Positions 41,985-51,569 are shown, numbered from the stretch's first letter. The stretch: 64,000 nt of DNA from Eutrophocola sp964629325 (GCA_964629325.1 CAZVSC010000008.1:1-64000); one strand, 5' to 3'. Numbers and translations are program-made. The notes: generated by a model not told the origin, from the sequence alone.

Positions 41985-43131
41985 TCTGATATTTTTTGCG
42001 CTTCTGTTTTCAGTGGCGACTTTCTCGGTCGCCCAGCCCTCCCTGGATTACGTCACCGGCAAGGCCCTGTTTGAAAAACAGTGGGTGTTCGCGCCGGCTT
42101 CCACCGGTGCCAGCGACGGCCTCGGTCCCTATTTCAATGCCCGTTCCTGCAACCAGTGTCACCCCGGCGGCGGCAGGGGCGATGCCGACGTTTCGCGCAC
42201 GATACACATCAACGACGGGGTTTACGGCGAGCAGTTGCAGAAGTTCACGCGCCCGGGGGTGCCGGCGGAAGCAGCTGTCAGCGTCACCTGGTCCGACCCG
42301 CGTATAACCGGGGCACTACGCTCCGTTTCCGTGGCGATAACCGATTTGCATTACGGTCCGCTGGCCAGTAATGACCTTTCATTGCGTATCGCGCCATCGC
42401 TGGCAGGCCTGGGCCTGCTGGAAACCATCCCTGAGAGCATGCTCGAGCAACTGGCTGATCCCGACGACGCCGATGGCAACGGCATTTCAGGCAGGCTGCC
42501 GCGATTACTGGATGGACGCATCGGCCGTTTCGGCTGGAAGGCCTCGCAACCGGACCTGCGCGAACAGGCGGGCAGGGCGCTCAGTCTTGACCTTGGTCTG
42601 GGTAACCCGGTGCGGCATTCCGCTCACGGTGACTGCACGCCCGCGCAGGTGGCTTGCCTGGCCGCACCCGCCGGCGCCGGCGGCGACAGCCTCGAGGTGA
42701 GCGAGCAGGTGCTGGAGCTCTTGTTGACCTACATCAGGGCATTGCCGGCCCCGGTTCCGGCAGACTACACCGCTGAAAGCATTCAGCGCGGCGCGGGTCT
42801 CTTTGCAGAAGCGGGCTGTGCGGAATGCCATGTGCCCGAGTTCGAGGTGGATGGCAGCATCGTGACCCCGTACACGGACCTGTTGCTCCATGACATGGGC
42901 CCCGGCCTGGCGGACAATCTGGCGGAAGGCGCGGCGGCGGGTAACGAGTGGCGCACGCCGCCATTGTGGGGCCTGGACCGCACCGGGGGCTACCTGCATG
43001 ACGGCAGGGCGCGCAACCTGCAAGAGGCAATCCTCTGGCATGACGGCGAAGCCGCCCCGGCCAGACAGGCTTACCTGGACCTTAACGGGGCTGAACGAGG
43101 TGATGTCATCACCTTCCTCGATGGTCTATAA
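41959..43131 (+). CDS. Di-haem oxidoreductase (DUF1111, DHOR family)
   Basis: Periplasmic cytochrome of 390 aa, TTG start at 41959. The signal peptide (FFALLFSVATFSVA) is followed by haem motif CNQCH (near residue 64) and a second, CAECH (near 280), with GYLHDGRA downstream containing a probable distal-ligand His. The family often accompanies imelysins; a function in thiol or iron oxidation has been proposed, not proven. The stop codon TAA overlaps the Fur-box-like palindrome. Confidence 0.88.
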
Positions 43132-43148
43132 TGAGAACCGTTCTCAAT
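43127..43148 (+). promoter_or_regulatory. Fur-box-like palindrome with overlapping -10
   Basis: TGAGAAC-c-GTTCTCA (43132-43146) is a perfect 7-1-7 inverted repeat. The extended site from 43130 matches 13 of the 16 defined positions of the consensus AATGANAATNATTNTCATT. TATAAT at 43127-43132 overlaps its left edge, as expected of a repressible promoter; the -35 is poor. It sits between the di-haem oxidoreductase and the second imelysin gene. Confidence 0.7.
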
Positions 43149-43162
43149 TAGAATTATTTACC

Positions 43163-44239
43163 ATGACACGATTCCTCTGCCTTCTGATCACCGGGCTGAC
43201 CTCTGTGCCCCTTGCTGCCCAGGATGCCGGCCAACCCTCTGACGACTTCAACGCGGTCAACCTGGCCGTGGCCGACCACCAGGTGATTCCCGCCTATGCC
43301 GTTTTCGCCAGTGCCGCTACCGGACTTGCCGAGGCGGCAGCCCGCTTCTGCCAGGCGCCGGATGCGGTCACCCTCACCACTTTCCAGGCGGGTTACCACG
43401 CCAGCCTTGATGCCTGGGAGAGCGTGCAGCACATCCAGTTCGGGCCCATCACCTATTTCAACTGGAATTTCCGGGTACATTACTGGCCGGACGAAAAAGG
43501 CACCGGCGCGCGTCAGCTCGATACATTGATAGCGGGACAGGATCCCGCTGTGCTGGCCCCGGAAAGTTTTGCCCGGGAAAGTGTCGGCGTGCAGGGGTTT
43601 CCCGCCCTGGAGCGCCTGTTGTTCGAAGACGACAGCCTGGCAGCACTGCAGTCAGACCCGTTCCGCTGCCAGGTGGCCCAGGCCATTGCCCGCAATATCG
43701 ATGAAATTGCCACCGGTGTGCATACGCGTTGGGTCGATGAATTCCGGGCTACGGTCGCCAATGCAGACGACCGCGGATTCTTCGAAAGCAGCGAAGATGC
43801 CACCATCGATTTCCTGAAGGCCCAGGTCGAAACCGTGCGCCGCATCCAGCAGCAGAAACTGGAAGAGGTGATCGGTGAGACCTCCAGCCAGGCCCGCGTC
43901 CGCCGCGCCGAATCCTGGCGCTCGGCCCGCTCCCTGAGAAACCTCAGGCTCAATGTGCAGGCGCTGGAGGAGTTGTTTAACGGCAGCGAAAACCAGGACG
44001 TTGCCCTGAGTGCCGTCCTGTATCCGGAAGACGTGGCAGCGATCAGTGCCCGCTTTGCGGAACTTGACGACTCCTTCAACGGGTTGCCCGATGCTTTCGA
44101 CACGGCACTGGCGGCAGAGGGCGGTCACGCCCGCCTGCTCGCCGTCGCCGCCGGTCTTGATGCCCTGTTCGAGGCCTTCGAGGCCAGCCTGAAAAACACC
44201 GACCTTTATCTAGGCTTCAATTCGCTGGATGGGGACTGA
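43163..44239 (+). CDS. Imelysin-family protein 2, periplasmic
   Basis: Periplasmic protein of 358 aa from ATG 43163 (MTRFLCLLITGLTSVPLAAQ, a cleavable signal peptide without lipobox). GFPALERLLFEDDS near residue 150 is the region equivalent to GxHxxE, but the His is replaced by Pro/Ala, so the metal site may be altered. Otherwise the fold is that of imelysin, with a long helical C-terminus. No Shine-Dalgarno is visible before the start. Preceded by the Fur-like palindrome. Confidence 0.85.
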   Translation: MTRFLCLLITGLTSVPLAAQDAGQPSDDFNAVNLAVADHQVIPAYAVFASAATGLAEAAARFCQAPDAVTLTTFQAGYHASLDAWESVQHIQFGPITYFNWNFRVHYWPDEKGTGARQLDTLIAGQDPAVLAPESFARESVGVQGFPALERLLFEDDSLAALQSDPFRCQVAQAIARNIDEIATGVHTRWVDEFRATVANADDRGFFESSEDATIDFLKAQVETVRRIQQQKLEEVIGETSSQARVRRAESWRSARSLRNLRLNVQALEELFNGSENQDVALSAVLYPEDVAAISARFAELDDSFNGLPDAFDTALAAEGGHARLLAVAAGLDALFEAFEASLKNTDLYLGFNSLDGD

Positions 44240-44241
44240 TC

Positions 44242-45423
44242 ATGGAGCGGACATTGTCCACCAGCCTTGCTCCTGACCGGGGCGGAAACCTGAAGCGTCG
44301 ACACTTTCTCGCTCTCACAACCGGGCTGCTCGCCGCGCCGGCTTTTGCCGTCAGCACGGCCCGGGAAACGCCGTTGTTTCTCAGTGCGGCGTCCGATGCC
44401 GACGACCGGCACTGGGTGATCGGGTTCCGTCAGTCGAACGGTCTGGTCAGCCAGGTATTCAAGCATGCCCTGCCGTCCCGGGCCCACTACATCGCGATTC
44501 ATGAAGGGTTGGGCATTTATGTCGTGCTCGCCCGCCGTCCGGGCCGCTACCTCTGGGTTGGGGACATCGACACCGGCGCCAGGTTGGCGGAGATCACCGT
44601 TCCCATGGACCGCCATCTGTATGGCCACGGCGTGTTCACGACAGCGGGTGATCGTTTCTATACCAGCGAAAATGCCTGGCAGTTCATCAACGGTGACAGC
44701 GGCCGCATCGTCGCCTGGGATGTGGTGCGCGACGGTGACAGTATCACCATGACCCGCAGCCTGGAGTTTCCCAGTTACGGAGTAGGCCCCCATGAACTTC
44801 TGCTGAAGCAGCAGGCGGGTGTTCTCGTCATCGCCAATGGCGGCATCCGGACATCGCCTGAGCAGCCTCGGGCCAAGCTGAATATCGACTCCATGCAGCC
44901 CTCACTCGCCTATATCGATGCCGGCAACGGCCAGCTGCTCGAACAGCACACCCTCGATTCGGACTGGCACAAGGCCAGCATTCGCCACATCGATCTCAAT
45001 GCCGCTGGGCAAGTGGTCATGGGCATGCAGTACGAGGGAGAGCCGTTCGAGCGCGCACCACTGATCGCCACGCATACCCAGGGCCAACCCCTGACGCCGC
45101 TATGGGCGCCCGAACCACAGCAGGGCCAGATGTCACAGTATGTCGGCTCTATTCGCTATGATGCTTCGGGCGATTATTTCGCCGCCACCTGTCCGCGAGG
45201 CAACCTGATCACCCTCTGGCATGCACGCAGCGGTGAGATGGTGCGTTCCCTGCGCTCACGCGACGGTTGCGGTATCTGTGCCGTGGAAAACGGCTTCCTG
45301 TATACCGCGGGTACCGGTCGTATCAGCCATTACGACCCGTTGCATGACGCGGTCACTGAACTCGACAGTGCTGCTACCGGCAGCGTGTTCTGGGACAACC
45401 ATCTGAGTACGAGGCGAGCGTGA
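44242..45423 (+). CDS. DUF1513 beta-propeller-like protein, Tat-exported
   Basis: Protein of 393 aa with a Tat-type signal: NLKRRHFLALTTGLLAAPAFA (twin Arg followed by H-F-L). The mature part has repeated beta-strand units (YIAIHEGLGIYVVLARRPGRYLWVGDI, YASGDYFAATCPRGNLITLWH and similar) like a WD40/propeller. DUF1513 proteins are standard companions of imelysin/di-haem oxidoreductase clusters. Export folded through Tat suggests a cofactor or cytoplasmic folding. It begins two bases after the stop of imelysin 2 and overlaps the next gene (TGATG). Confidence 0.85.
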   Translation: MERTLSTSLAPDRGGNLKRRHFLALTTGLLAAPAFAVSTARETPLFLSAASDADDRHWVIGFRQSNGLVSQVFKHALPSRAHYIAIHEGLGIYVVLARRPGRYLWVGDIDTGARLAEITVPMDRHLYGHGVFTTAGDRFYTSENAWQFINGDSGRIVAWDVVRDGDSITMTRSLEFPSYGVGPHELLLKQQAGVLVIANGGIRTSPEQPRAKLNIDSMQPSLAYIDAGNGQLLEQHTLDSDWHKASIRHIDLNAAGQVVMGMQYEGEPFERAPLIATHTQGQPLTPLWAPEPQQGQMSQYVGSIRYDASGDYFAATCPRGNLITLWHARSGEMVRSLRSRDGCGICAVENGFLYTAGTGRISHYDPLHDAVTELDSAATGSVFWDNHLSTRRA

Positions 45424-46568
45424 TGCGGTACATTCGGTTCCTGCTTACGACACTGATCCTGCCCGCTTTCGCCGTGGCGCAGGATGATCCGTTATACCAG
45501 CAGAAACTCGTTGATCTGGGCACCGCCCTGTTTTTCGACGTGACCCTGTCACGCGACAAGACCCAGAGCTGCGCCTCCTGTCATGACCCCGCGCAGGCCT
45601 TCATGGACTGGCGCGGCAGCCCGGTCGGGCGCGCCGCTTCCGTCGGCAATGACATGAAGTCACTGGGTGACCGCAACGCCCCGACGCTGGCCTATGCGGC
45701 ACTGACACCGGTGTTTCACCGCAACGAGGACGGCGACTACGTTGGCGGCATGTTCTGGGATGGCCGCGAGCCCGACCTCGAAGGCCAGGCTGGCGGTCCC
45801 TTTCTCAATCCTATCGAGATGCAGATGGCATCGAAAGCCGCCGTGGTGGAGCGTTTGCAGGAACACACGCTGTTTCCTGCCGCCTTTAAGGAGCTGTGGG
45901 GCGATGATATCTTCGAGGATGTCGATGTCGCCTACAGGCGCATGACGGAAGCCATTGCCGCACTCGAGCGAACCGAATTCTTCTCGCCGTTCGATTCCAA
46001 GTACGACCGCTACCTGCGCGGTGAGTATGAGCCCACTGTAGAGGAAGAACTGGGCATGACCCTGTTCTTCTCCCCACAGTTCACCAATTGCAACCAGTGT
46101 CACCAGCTCAAGCCGTTTGCCGAAAGTGAAGGGGAGCTGTTCACGAACTACAAGTACTTCAATGTCGCCACGCCGGTGAATGTGGCGCTGCGCAAGGCCA
46201 ACGGGCTGGGTCCCGATCATCTCGATTACGGCCTGCTGGAAAACCCGCAGGTGGACGACCCGGCGCAGGCCGGCAAGTTCAAGACACCGACATTGCGCAA
46301 CGTGGCCATGACGGCCCCCTACATGCATAACGGCGTGTTTCCGGATCTGGAAACCGTGGTGCGTTTCTACAACAAGTTCAATGTGCGCGGGCCTGCCCGC
46401 GACATCAATCCCGATACCGGCGAGCCCTGGGGCGAGCCCGAGATCGCGGACAATATCGACTGGGAAAAGCTGGAGTCGGCGCCCGCCCTGGATGAGCGTC
46501 GCATCAAGGCCCTGGTCGCCTTCATGAGAATGTTGACTGACCGGCGTTACGAGCACCTGATGCCCTGA
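45423..46568 (+). CDS. Di-haem cytochrome c peroxidase / MauG-family protein
   Basis: Periplasmic di-haem protein of 381 aa; ATG 45423 overlaps the DUF1513 stop. Signal peptide RFLLTTLILPAFAVAQ. Haem motifs CASCH (near residue 54) and CNQCH (near 219) with a C-terminal GVFPDLETVVRFYN segment place it in the CcpA/MauG superfamily. Located at the end of the imelysin cluster it may supply oxidative chemistry for iron or thiol handling, or detoxify peroxide; classification as true peroxidase is uncertain. Confidence 0.88.
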   Translation: MRYIRFLLTTLILPAFAVAQDDPLYQQKLVDLGTALFFDVTLSRDKTQSCASCHDPAQAFMDWRGSPVGRAASVGNDMKSLGDRNAPTLAYAALTPVFHRNEDGDYVGGMFWDGREPDLEGQAGGPFLNPIEMQMASKAAVVERLQEHTLFPAAFKELWGDDIFEDVDVAYRRMTEAIAALERTEFFSPFDSKYDRYLRGEYEPTVEEELGMTLFFSPQFTNCNQCHQLKPFAESEGELFTNYKYFNVATPVNVALRKANGLGPDHLDYGLLENPQVDDPAQAGKFKTPTLRNVAMTAPYMHNGVFPDLETVVRFYNKFNVRGPARDINPDTGEPWGEPEIADNIDWEKLESAPALDERRIKALVAFMRMLTDRRYEHLMP

Positions 46569-46721
46569 GCATGCCGCTTCATTGGCGACGGTCGATTATT
46601 CAAGCAGAGTCACCATCCTGTCCTCCTGCAGTCTGGACGGCACCGGGTTTGCCGGTTATCCTGCCCAACGCCGTATCATTAAAACAACAAGATTCAATAC
46701 CGCCATGAGGGAGAAGCACCC

Positions 46722-47465
46722 ATGAGCACGGTCGTTTCGGCTCCACCCGTCGCCTCCGCGACATTCCGGCCATCCTTTTTCTTCTGGATGACGCTGCTGA
46801 TGGCATTCTTCGTCTTCGGCGGCTTCGGCATGACCTACTTTTTCCCGCTGGCGACCGGCACCTTTCCGCCGGCACCGCCGGTCGTGCATCTGCACGGGTT
46901 CGTCTACTCCACCTGGATGATCCTGCTGGTGGTACAGGCGGGACTGGTGAACGTGCGCAATGTCAGGCTGCACCGCAGCCTGGGGATGTACGCCATCGCC
47001 CATGCCATGGCCGTCATCCTGATGGGTTGCCTGATCACCATCCTGGGCGCTTCCGGGATTACATCGCCGAAAGGACCGAACCATGGCATCTTTCTTGGTT
47101 ACATGGCAGTCACCGGTTTCGGTCTCCTGTTCACCCTGGCCATCCGCAACAGGGGCAACCATGACGTTCACCGTCGGCTCATCCTGTTTGCCATGTTGCC
47201 GATTCTGCCGCCGGGCATCCACCGCCTCTACATGGTGCCGTTCGGGATCACGTACTTCCCGTTGGTGCCGATGTACATCACACTCGACCTGATGGCGCTC
47301 GCCATCATCGTGCAGGAGTGGCGTGCCTCAGGCGCAATCAACAAGTACACCTGGACAGGTGTCGGCTGGCTCCTGTTCCAGCAGGTGTTCCACGCCACCT
47401 TCGGCATGTCGGAGGTCTCCGGGGTCGTTAACCAGTGGATTGGTTCGCTGGCGTATTACCGGTGA
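46722..47465 (+). CDS. Uncharacterised multi-pass membrane protein
   Basis: Protein of 247 aa with about seven predicted helices starting at residue 18 (FFFWMTLLMAFFVFGGFGMTYFF). Several His residues lie at helix ends: HLHGFVYSTWM, RLHRSLGMYAIAHAMAV, NHGIFLGYM, HDVHRRLI and GIHRLYMV. That pattern suggests haem or metal binding, loosely like cytochrome b561/DUF2306-type proteins, but no family is certain. Convergent with the methyltransferase gene, whose stop abuts its own. Confidence 0.7.
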   Translation: MSTVVSAPPVASATFRPSFFFWMTLLMAFFVFGGFGMTYFFPLATGTFPPAPPVVHLHGFVYSTWMILLVVQAGLVNVRNVRLHRSLGMYAIAHAMAVILMGCLITILGASGITSPKGPNHGIFLGYMAVTGFGLLFTLAIRNRGNHDVHRRLILFAMLPILPPGIHRLYMVPFGITYFPLVPMYITLDLMALAIIVQEWRASGAINKYTWTGVGWLLFQQVFHATFGMSEVSGVVNQWIGSLAYYR

Positions 47466-48374
47466 TCAAGCAGGCAGGGTATAGCGGGCAATTTTGAGCC
47501 CCTTGTCAGGATCGTTTTCCTCGAACGCCGTCGCCACCGGCAGCCATTCCCCGAACCGGGCGTCGGGCAATTCTTTGGCAAAGATTTCCAGCAAAAAGTC
47601 CCTGCCCAGGAACGGGCTGTTCAACGCCGCGATGACGGTCGCATCGGGGTTGCACAGTTTTGGTAATCGTTTCACCACGCTCTTGTAATCGCGCTCGGCG
47701 TCGAAGCTGCCTTTCTGCCGTGCTGGCGGATCGATGATGACCAGGTCGTAGCGGCCGAACTGCTTTAGCTTGCCCCAGGAAGTGAACAGGTTGTGCGGCA
47801 CGTTGTGTATGCAGGCCATGTCCTGGCCGTTAAGCTGGTGGTTGCGCATGCCCCATTCGATGCTGGGCCTGGACATATCCACGTTGGTGACGCTCATGGC
47901 GCCGCCGGCCAGTGCCGCTACGGACAGGGCGCAGGTATAAGCGAACAGGTTGAGGACGTTCCTGCCTTCACTGTTGGCCAACAGCCACTCCCGCATCGGG
48001 CCCATGTCGAGGAACAGGCCCGCATTCTGCCGCCGTCCGGGATTCACCTCGAAACGCAGGCCCTCGGACCGCACGATGACGCGTCCGGGGTCCGGGCCAT
48101 GCAGGGTTTCCGCGGGTGACTGGTCGACATGACGATGCTGCAGCACGATGCTTCCCACCTGGTTGTTTACATCGGCTTCGAGGATCTGCTGTTTCAGGGT
48201 TTCCGGATTGTCATGGGGCTGCCAGGCGGAGATGAGCGCCACGGGACCGAACCAGTCCAAGCACAGGTGTTCGAATCCCGGGTAGCAGTGTCCGCGGCCA
48301 TGAAAAATCCGCCGCGCTTCGGGTTGCTCGGTGGCAAAAAACAGCTGCAGTTTTTCCGCCAGTACATCAGGCAT
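47466..48374 (-). CDS. Class I SAM-dependent methyltransferase (RlmI/RlmK-like)
   Basis: Cytoplasmic protein of 302 aa. SAM motif I VLNLFAYTCALSVAALAGGA is followed by the acidic VTNVDMSRPSIEWG, and YDLVIIDPPARQKGSF contains the DPPx catalytic segment of the COG1092-type 23S rRNA m5C/m7G methyltransferases. It has no PUA or THUMP domain, so the target may not be 23S rRNA. It resembles the C-terminal domain of the RlmKL protein in this same window. Confidence 0.87.
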   Translation of the reverse strand: MPDVLAEKLQLFFATEQPEARRIFHGRGHCYPGFEHLCLDWFGPVALISAWQPHDNPETLKQQILEADVNNQVGSIVLQHRHVDQSPAETLHGPDPGRVIVRSEGLRFEVNPGRRQNAGLFLDMGPMREWLLANSEGRNVLNLFAYTCALSVAALAGGAMSVTNVDMSRPSIEWGMRNHQLNGQDMACIHNVPHNLFTSWGKLKQFGRYDLVIIDPPARQKGSFDAERDYKSVVKRLPKLCNPDATVIAALNSPFLGRDFLLEIFAKELPDARFGEWLPVATAFEENDPDKGLKIARYTLPA

Positions 48375-48453
48375 AATCAGTCCATGTCGGAACAGGAAGC
48401 AAGAGAGTATTTAAAGGGATAAGATGGGCCAAGACAAATCAGGACTGCAATGA

Positions 48454-49476
48454 ATGACTGACGGAGACATCCAGAAACTGGAAATTGCCGGGGAAACCAT
48501 CAGGCCCGGGACCCGCAAGCGCATCGAGATCAGCTGCGCCAAGCTCCACGATTACACGGAAATGGTGATTCCCGTGGAAGTGGTGCGTGGCAGGCGCCCT
48601 GGTCCAACGCTGTTCGTCTCGGCGGCCATCCATGGCGATGAAATCAATGGGGTGGAGATCATCAAGCGCCTGCTCGCGCGCAAGGTGGTGAACCGCAAGA
48701 CCCTGTGCGGCACCCTCATTGCCGTGCCTATCGTCAACGTTTTCGGATTCAACAGCCATTCCCGCTACCTGCCTGACCGGCGCGATCTCAACCGCTGCTT
48801 CCCCGGTTCGGAAAACGGTTCCCTGGCCTCGCAGGTAGCCCACGTTTTCATGACCGAGATCGTCAGCAAGTGTACGCACGGCATAGACCTGCATACCGGT
48901 GCCATCCACCGCAGCAACCTGCCGCAGATCCGTGCCCACCTGGACAACGAAGAAACCACGGCGCTGGCCAGGGCCTTCGGTGTGCCGGTGGTACTGAATT
49001 CCTCCATCAGGGATGGCTCACTCAGGCAGGCCGCCGAGGAAAAAGGCATTCCCATGCTGCTGTTCGAAGGCGGGGAGGCCCTGCGTTTCGATGAAAAGGT
49101 CATCCGCACCGGCCTGCGTGGCGTTCTCAACGTGATGGGTGAAATCGGTATGCTGGCCCAGCGCAAGGTGATGGCGCTTGGGCAGGAAAAGGAAGTCTTC
49201 ATTGCCCGTTCCAGCCACTGGGTGAGGGCGCCGCACAGCGGTGCGTTGAGGACGCGCAGGGGCCTGGGTGCACGTGTCGATGAGGGGGAGCTGCTGGGGC
49301 TGCTGTCTGATCCCTACGGTGACTCCTCGGTACGGGTCTGCGCCAACAAGGAAGGCATCATTGTCGGCATTACCATGATCCCCCTGGTAAATCAGGGCGA
49401 TGCCCTGTTCCATATCGCTACATTCGACGACACGGAGGCGGTAGAGGAATACGTTGAGGAATGGGAGGAGCGCTGA
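48454..49476 (+). CDS. Succinylglutamate desuccinylase / aspartoacylase family metalloenzyme
   Basis: Zinc-dependent amidohydrolase-like protein, 340 aa. Zinc ligands H and E appear in SAAIHGDEINGVE (near 52-60) and the third His in IDLHTGAIH (near 150). The C-terminal 110 residues (RAPHSGALRTRRGLGARVDEGELLGL) form a barrel-like biotinyl/lipoyl-type domain seen in M14 AstE/AspA relatives. Substrate not determinable; it is not in an arginine-degradation context. Start ATG 48454 has AGGA upstream. Confidence 0.85.
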   Translation: MTDGDIQKLEIAGETIRPGTRKRIEISCAKLHDYTEMVIPVEVVRGRRPGPTLFVSAAIHGDEINGVEIIKRLLARKVVNRKTLCGTLIAVPIVNVFGFNSHSRYLPDRRDLNRCFPGSENGSLASQVAHVFMTEIVSKCTHGIDLHTGAIHRSNLPQIRAHLDNEETTALARAFGVPVVLNSSIRDGSLRQAAEEKGIPMLLFEGGEALRFDEKVIRTGLRGVLNVMGEIGMLAQRKVMALGQEKEVFIARSSHWVRAPHSGALRTRRGLGARVDEGELLGLLSDPYGDSSVRVCANKEGIIVGITMIPLVNQGDALFHIATFDDTEAVEEYVEEWEER

Positions 49477-49500
49477 AACGCGGCTCAGGACTACGCGTGC

Positions 49501-50157
49501 TTACTCATCTTCGTGGGTGTAGTGCTGCACGCCGATTTTGATGCGGTCGCGGCCCTGGGCCAGGCGGTGATTGTTGGTGTCGCGCAGGGAGTACACGCAG
49601 CCGCAGTATTCCTGCTGGTAGAACCCCTCACGCTTGCTGATCTCGATCATGCGCTGTGCGCCACCGCCCTTACGCCAGTTGTAATCCCAGTACACCATGT
49701 TGTCGTAGCGTGACGCGGCTCGCCTGCCGCAATCGTTGATCTGCTCCATGTTCTTCCAGCGCGAGATGCCGAGCGAGGATGAGATCGCCGGGAAGCCGTG
49801 TTCCTCGGCATACAGTGCCGTGCGCTCGAAGCGCATGTCGAAGCACTTGGTACAGCGCTCACCGCGTTCCGGTTCCCACTCAAGGCCTTTCACGCGTTCG
49901 AACCAGTTGTCGGTATCATAGTCGGCGTCGATGAACTCGATGCCGTGCTGTTCGGCGAAGCGAATGTTCTCTTCCTTGCGTAGCAGGTATTCCCGTTTCG
50001 GATGGATGTTCGGGTTGTAAAAAAAGATGCTGTATTCGATGCCGGAGGCATGGATGGCTTCCATGACCTCGCCGGAGCAGGGCGCGCAGCAGGAATGCAG
50101 CAGCAGCTTGTCTGCACCGTCGGGCAATTCGAGTTTTGGCCTGTCTGTCGGGTTCAT
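49501..50157 (-). CDS. queH: Epoxyqueuosine reductase QueH
   Basis: Final step of queuosine tRNA modification, 218 aa from ATG 50157. The [4Fe-4S]-binding cysteines are apparent: HSCCAPCSGE near residue 23, ERCTKCFDMRFERTA near 90 and EYCGCVYS near 188. SRWKNMEQIN and the tail RDTNNHRLAQGRDR are family features. QueH replaces cobalamin-dependent QueG in many bacteria. Convergent with the AstE/AspA-like gene; no other que gene nearby. Confidence 0.93.
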   Translation of the reverse strand: MNPTDRPKLELPDGADKLLLHSCCAPCSGEVMEAIHASGIEYSIFFYNPNIHPKREYLLRKEENIRFAEQHGIEFIDADYDTDNWFERVKGLEWEPERGERCTKCFDMRFERTALYAEEHGFPAISSSLGISRWKNMEQINDCGRRAASRYDNMVYWDYNWRKGGGAQRMIEISKREGFYQQEYCGCVYSLRDTNNHRLAQGRDRIKIGVQHYTHEDE

Positions 50158-50230
50158 GGTTATCCTTTGCCGGGGCCGCAAAGCTATCATATTACGGGGG
50201 CCAATTCATCCCGGCAGTATGGATGCTTGT

Positions 50231-51136
50231 TCATTCCTGCGGCGCCAGCATGCCCCGGGCTGACTCGTAGATGGATGCAAGAATAGGCGGCCCCTTGCTG
50301 AGCTGCCGGTCCAGGGACAGTGCGTAAAACTGCTCCCGCACATGAGTTGTCCTGCCCACCACGCCCACATGGTAGTGCTGGCAAATTTCCTTCTCGATTA
50401 TGCTGGGCATGAAGAATGCGCCGGCACCGCCTTCGCCAAATGCCTTGAGCAAGGCGCTGTCATCAAATTCGCCAACCACATTCGGTCTCACACCTTCGGA
50501 CATGAACCATTGGTCGAGAGCGGGCCGGATCGTACTGTTGTTCGTCGGCAGCAGGACCGGAGCCTGGTCAAGACTGGCGGGGAATCCGTTGCGCAGCTTC
50601 TTGGCAATTTGAGGTTTTGCAAAGCAGGTAATCGGGCTTTCGCCAATCTTGTGGTTGTAGGCTTTTATGCTGTACGCGGTGGTTACCGGCATGTCGCTAA
50701 TCACCAGGTCAAGTTCGCGAATCGCCAGTTTGGCGATGAGCTGATCGAAGCTTCCCTCGCGGCAGGTAATGCTTATGCTGTCATCTTCCATGGCAGGCTC
50801 AAGAATCTTGCACGCTATTATCTTGGGAATGCCGTCCATGACGCCGACATTGAAGGCGCTCTGCAGGTAGCTTCTGGATCCCCTCAGGAACTCAGTCAGT
50901 TCCTCGCCCAGGCTGAATATTTCATCGGCGTAAGTGAAGACAATTTTTCCCTTATTGGTAAGAACCAGTCTCCTGCCCTGTCGTTCCAGCAGTTTTTCAC
51001 CGATAGTGTCTTCAAGCAGCGATATCTGGCCGCTTATAGTCTGGGGTGTGATGTGCAGGGTCTCGCTGGCATTGGCAATACTGCCGGTTTTTGCCACGGC
51101 CCAGAAGTAGTTCAGGTGTTTGTAGTTGATGTTCAC
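50231..51136 (-). CDS. LysR-family transcriptional regulator, NhaR-like
   Basis: DNA-binding regulator of 301 aa. The N-terminal winged helix-turn-helix (about 1-65: NYKHLNYFWAVAKTGSIANASETLHITPQTISGQISLLEDTIGEKLLERQGRRLVLT) is close in style to NhaR, with HLNYFWAVA being distinctive; the effector domain follows. It is divergent from the small hibernation-factor gene across 112 bp containing TTCGAAAAATTCGAA, a likely operator. A near-identical box occurs before the secreted-protein gene at 51776. Ligand unknown; NhaR responds to sodium. Confidence 0.88.
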   Translation of the reverse strand: MNINYKHLNYFWAVAKTGSIANASETLHITPQTISGQISLLEDTIGEKLLERQGRRLVLTNKGKIVFTYADEIFSLGEELTEFLRGSRSYLQSAFNVGVMDGIPKIIACKILEPAMEDDSISITCREGSFDQLIAKLAIRELDLVISDMPVTTAYSIKAYNHKIGESPITCFAKPQIAKKLRNGFPASLDQAPVLLPTNNSTIRPALDQWFMSEGVRPNVVGEFDDSALLKAFGEGGAGAFFMPSIIEKEICQHYHVGVVGRTTHVREQFYALSLDRQLSKGPPILASIYESARGMLAPQE

Positions 51137-51150
51137 GGGCTGCCTCTCAG

Positions 51151-51200
51151 TTCGAAAAATTCGAATTATTCATATATAAAATACGAATTTTGCGATAAAT
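51151..51200. promoter_or_regulatory. TTCGAA operator cluster, divergent promoter
   Basis: TTCGAAAAATTCGAA (51151-51165) is two TTCGAA palindromes three bases apart; ATACGAATTTTGCGATA follows at 51181. The A/T-rich region serves the NhaR-like gene on one side and the hibernation-factor gene on the other. Confidence 0.5.
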
Positions 51201-51248
51201 CGGATTAGTCTAGGATTCACTCATGTTCAACATCCGGAGAAAAAAGAC

Positions 51249-51569
51249 ATGAGTATCCATATACAGGCCAGGGGCTTTCCCCTGACAAAGGCTTTGAAGA
51301 GTGTTGTGCAGGAATCGATTCTCAAGGTGACAGAGCGCCACCACGAAGTACGAACAGTGGCTGTCAGGCTAGAGGATATCAATGGCAATCAGCATGGCGG
51401 CATCGACAAGTCCTGCCGTGTAGTCCTGAACCTGGATCATGCACCTTCTCTCGTGTTGCAGTCGACCCAGTCTGATATGTACCTTGCTATCAGGCACTGT
51501 GCATCCAGGCTGAAACAGACGCTTAACAGGAACAGTGAAAGATTGAAAGGGAAGTACACGGAACACTGA
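51249..51569 (+). CDS. Short ribosome hibernation-promoting factor (S30AE family)
   Basis: Small ribosome-binding protein of 106 aa (MSIHIQARGFPLTKALKSVV) that would occupy the decoding centre of idle 30S/70S ribosomes. Segments VRTVAVRLEDINGNQHGGIDKSCRVVLNL and DMYLAIRHCASRLKQTLNR fit the beta-alpha-beta-beta-beta-alpha fold of HPF/RaiA. It lacks the C-terminal dimerisation domain of long HPF. The genomic setting is not the usual rpoN operon, so this is probably a second, regulator-controlled paralogue. Confidence 0.85.
   Translation: MSIHIQARGFPLTKALKSVVQESILKVTERHHEVRTVAVRLEDINGNQHGGIDKSCRVVLNLDHAPSLVLQSTQSDMYLAIRHCASRLKQTLNRNSERLKGKYTEH

Noticed and set aside
48262..48286. tRNA T-loop-like GTTCGAATCCC.
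   Set aside because: It lies in the coding sequence of the RlmI/K-like methyltransferase and no acceptor or anticodon arms surround it.
48386..48453. Two very short ORFs between the methyltransferase and AstE-like genes.
   Set aside because: Only 12 and 9 codons, with no supporting context.
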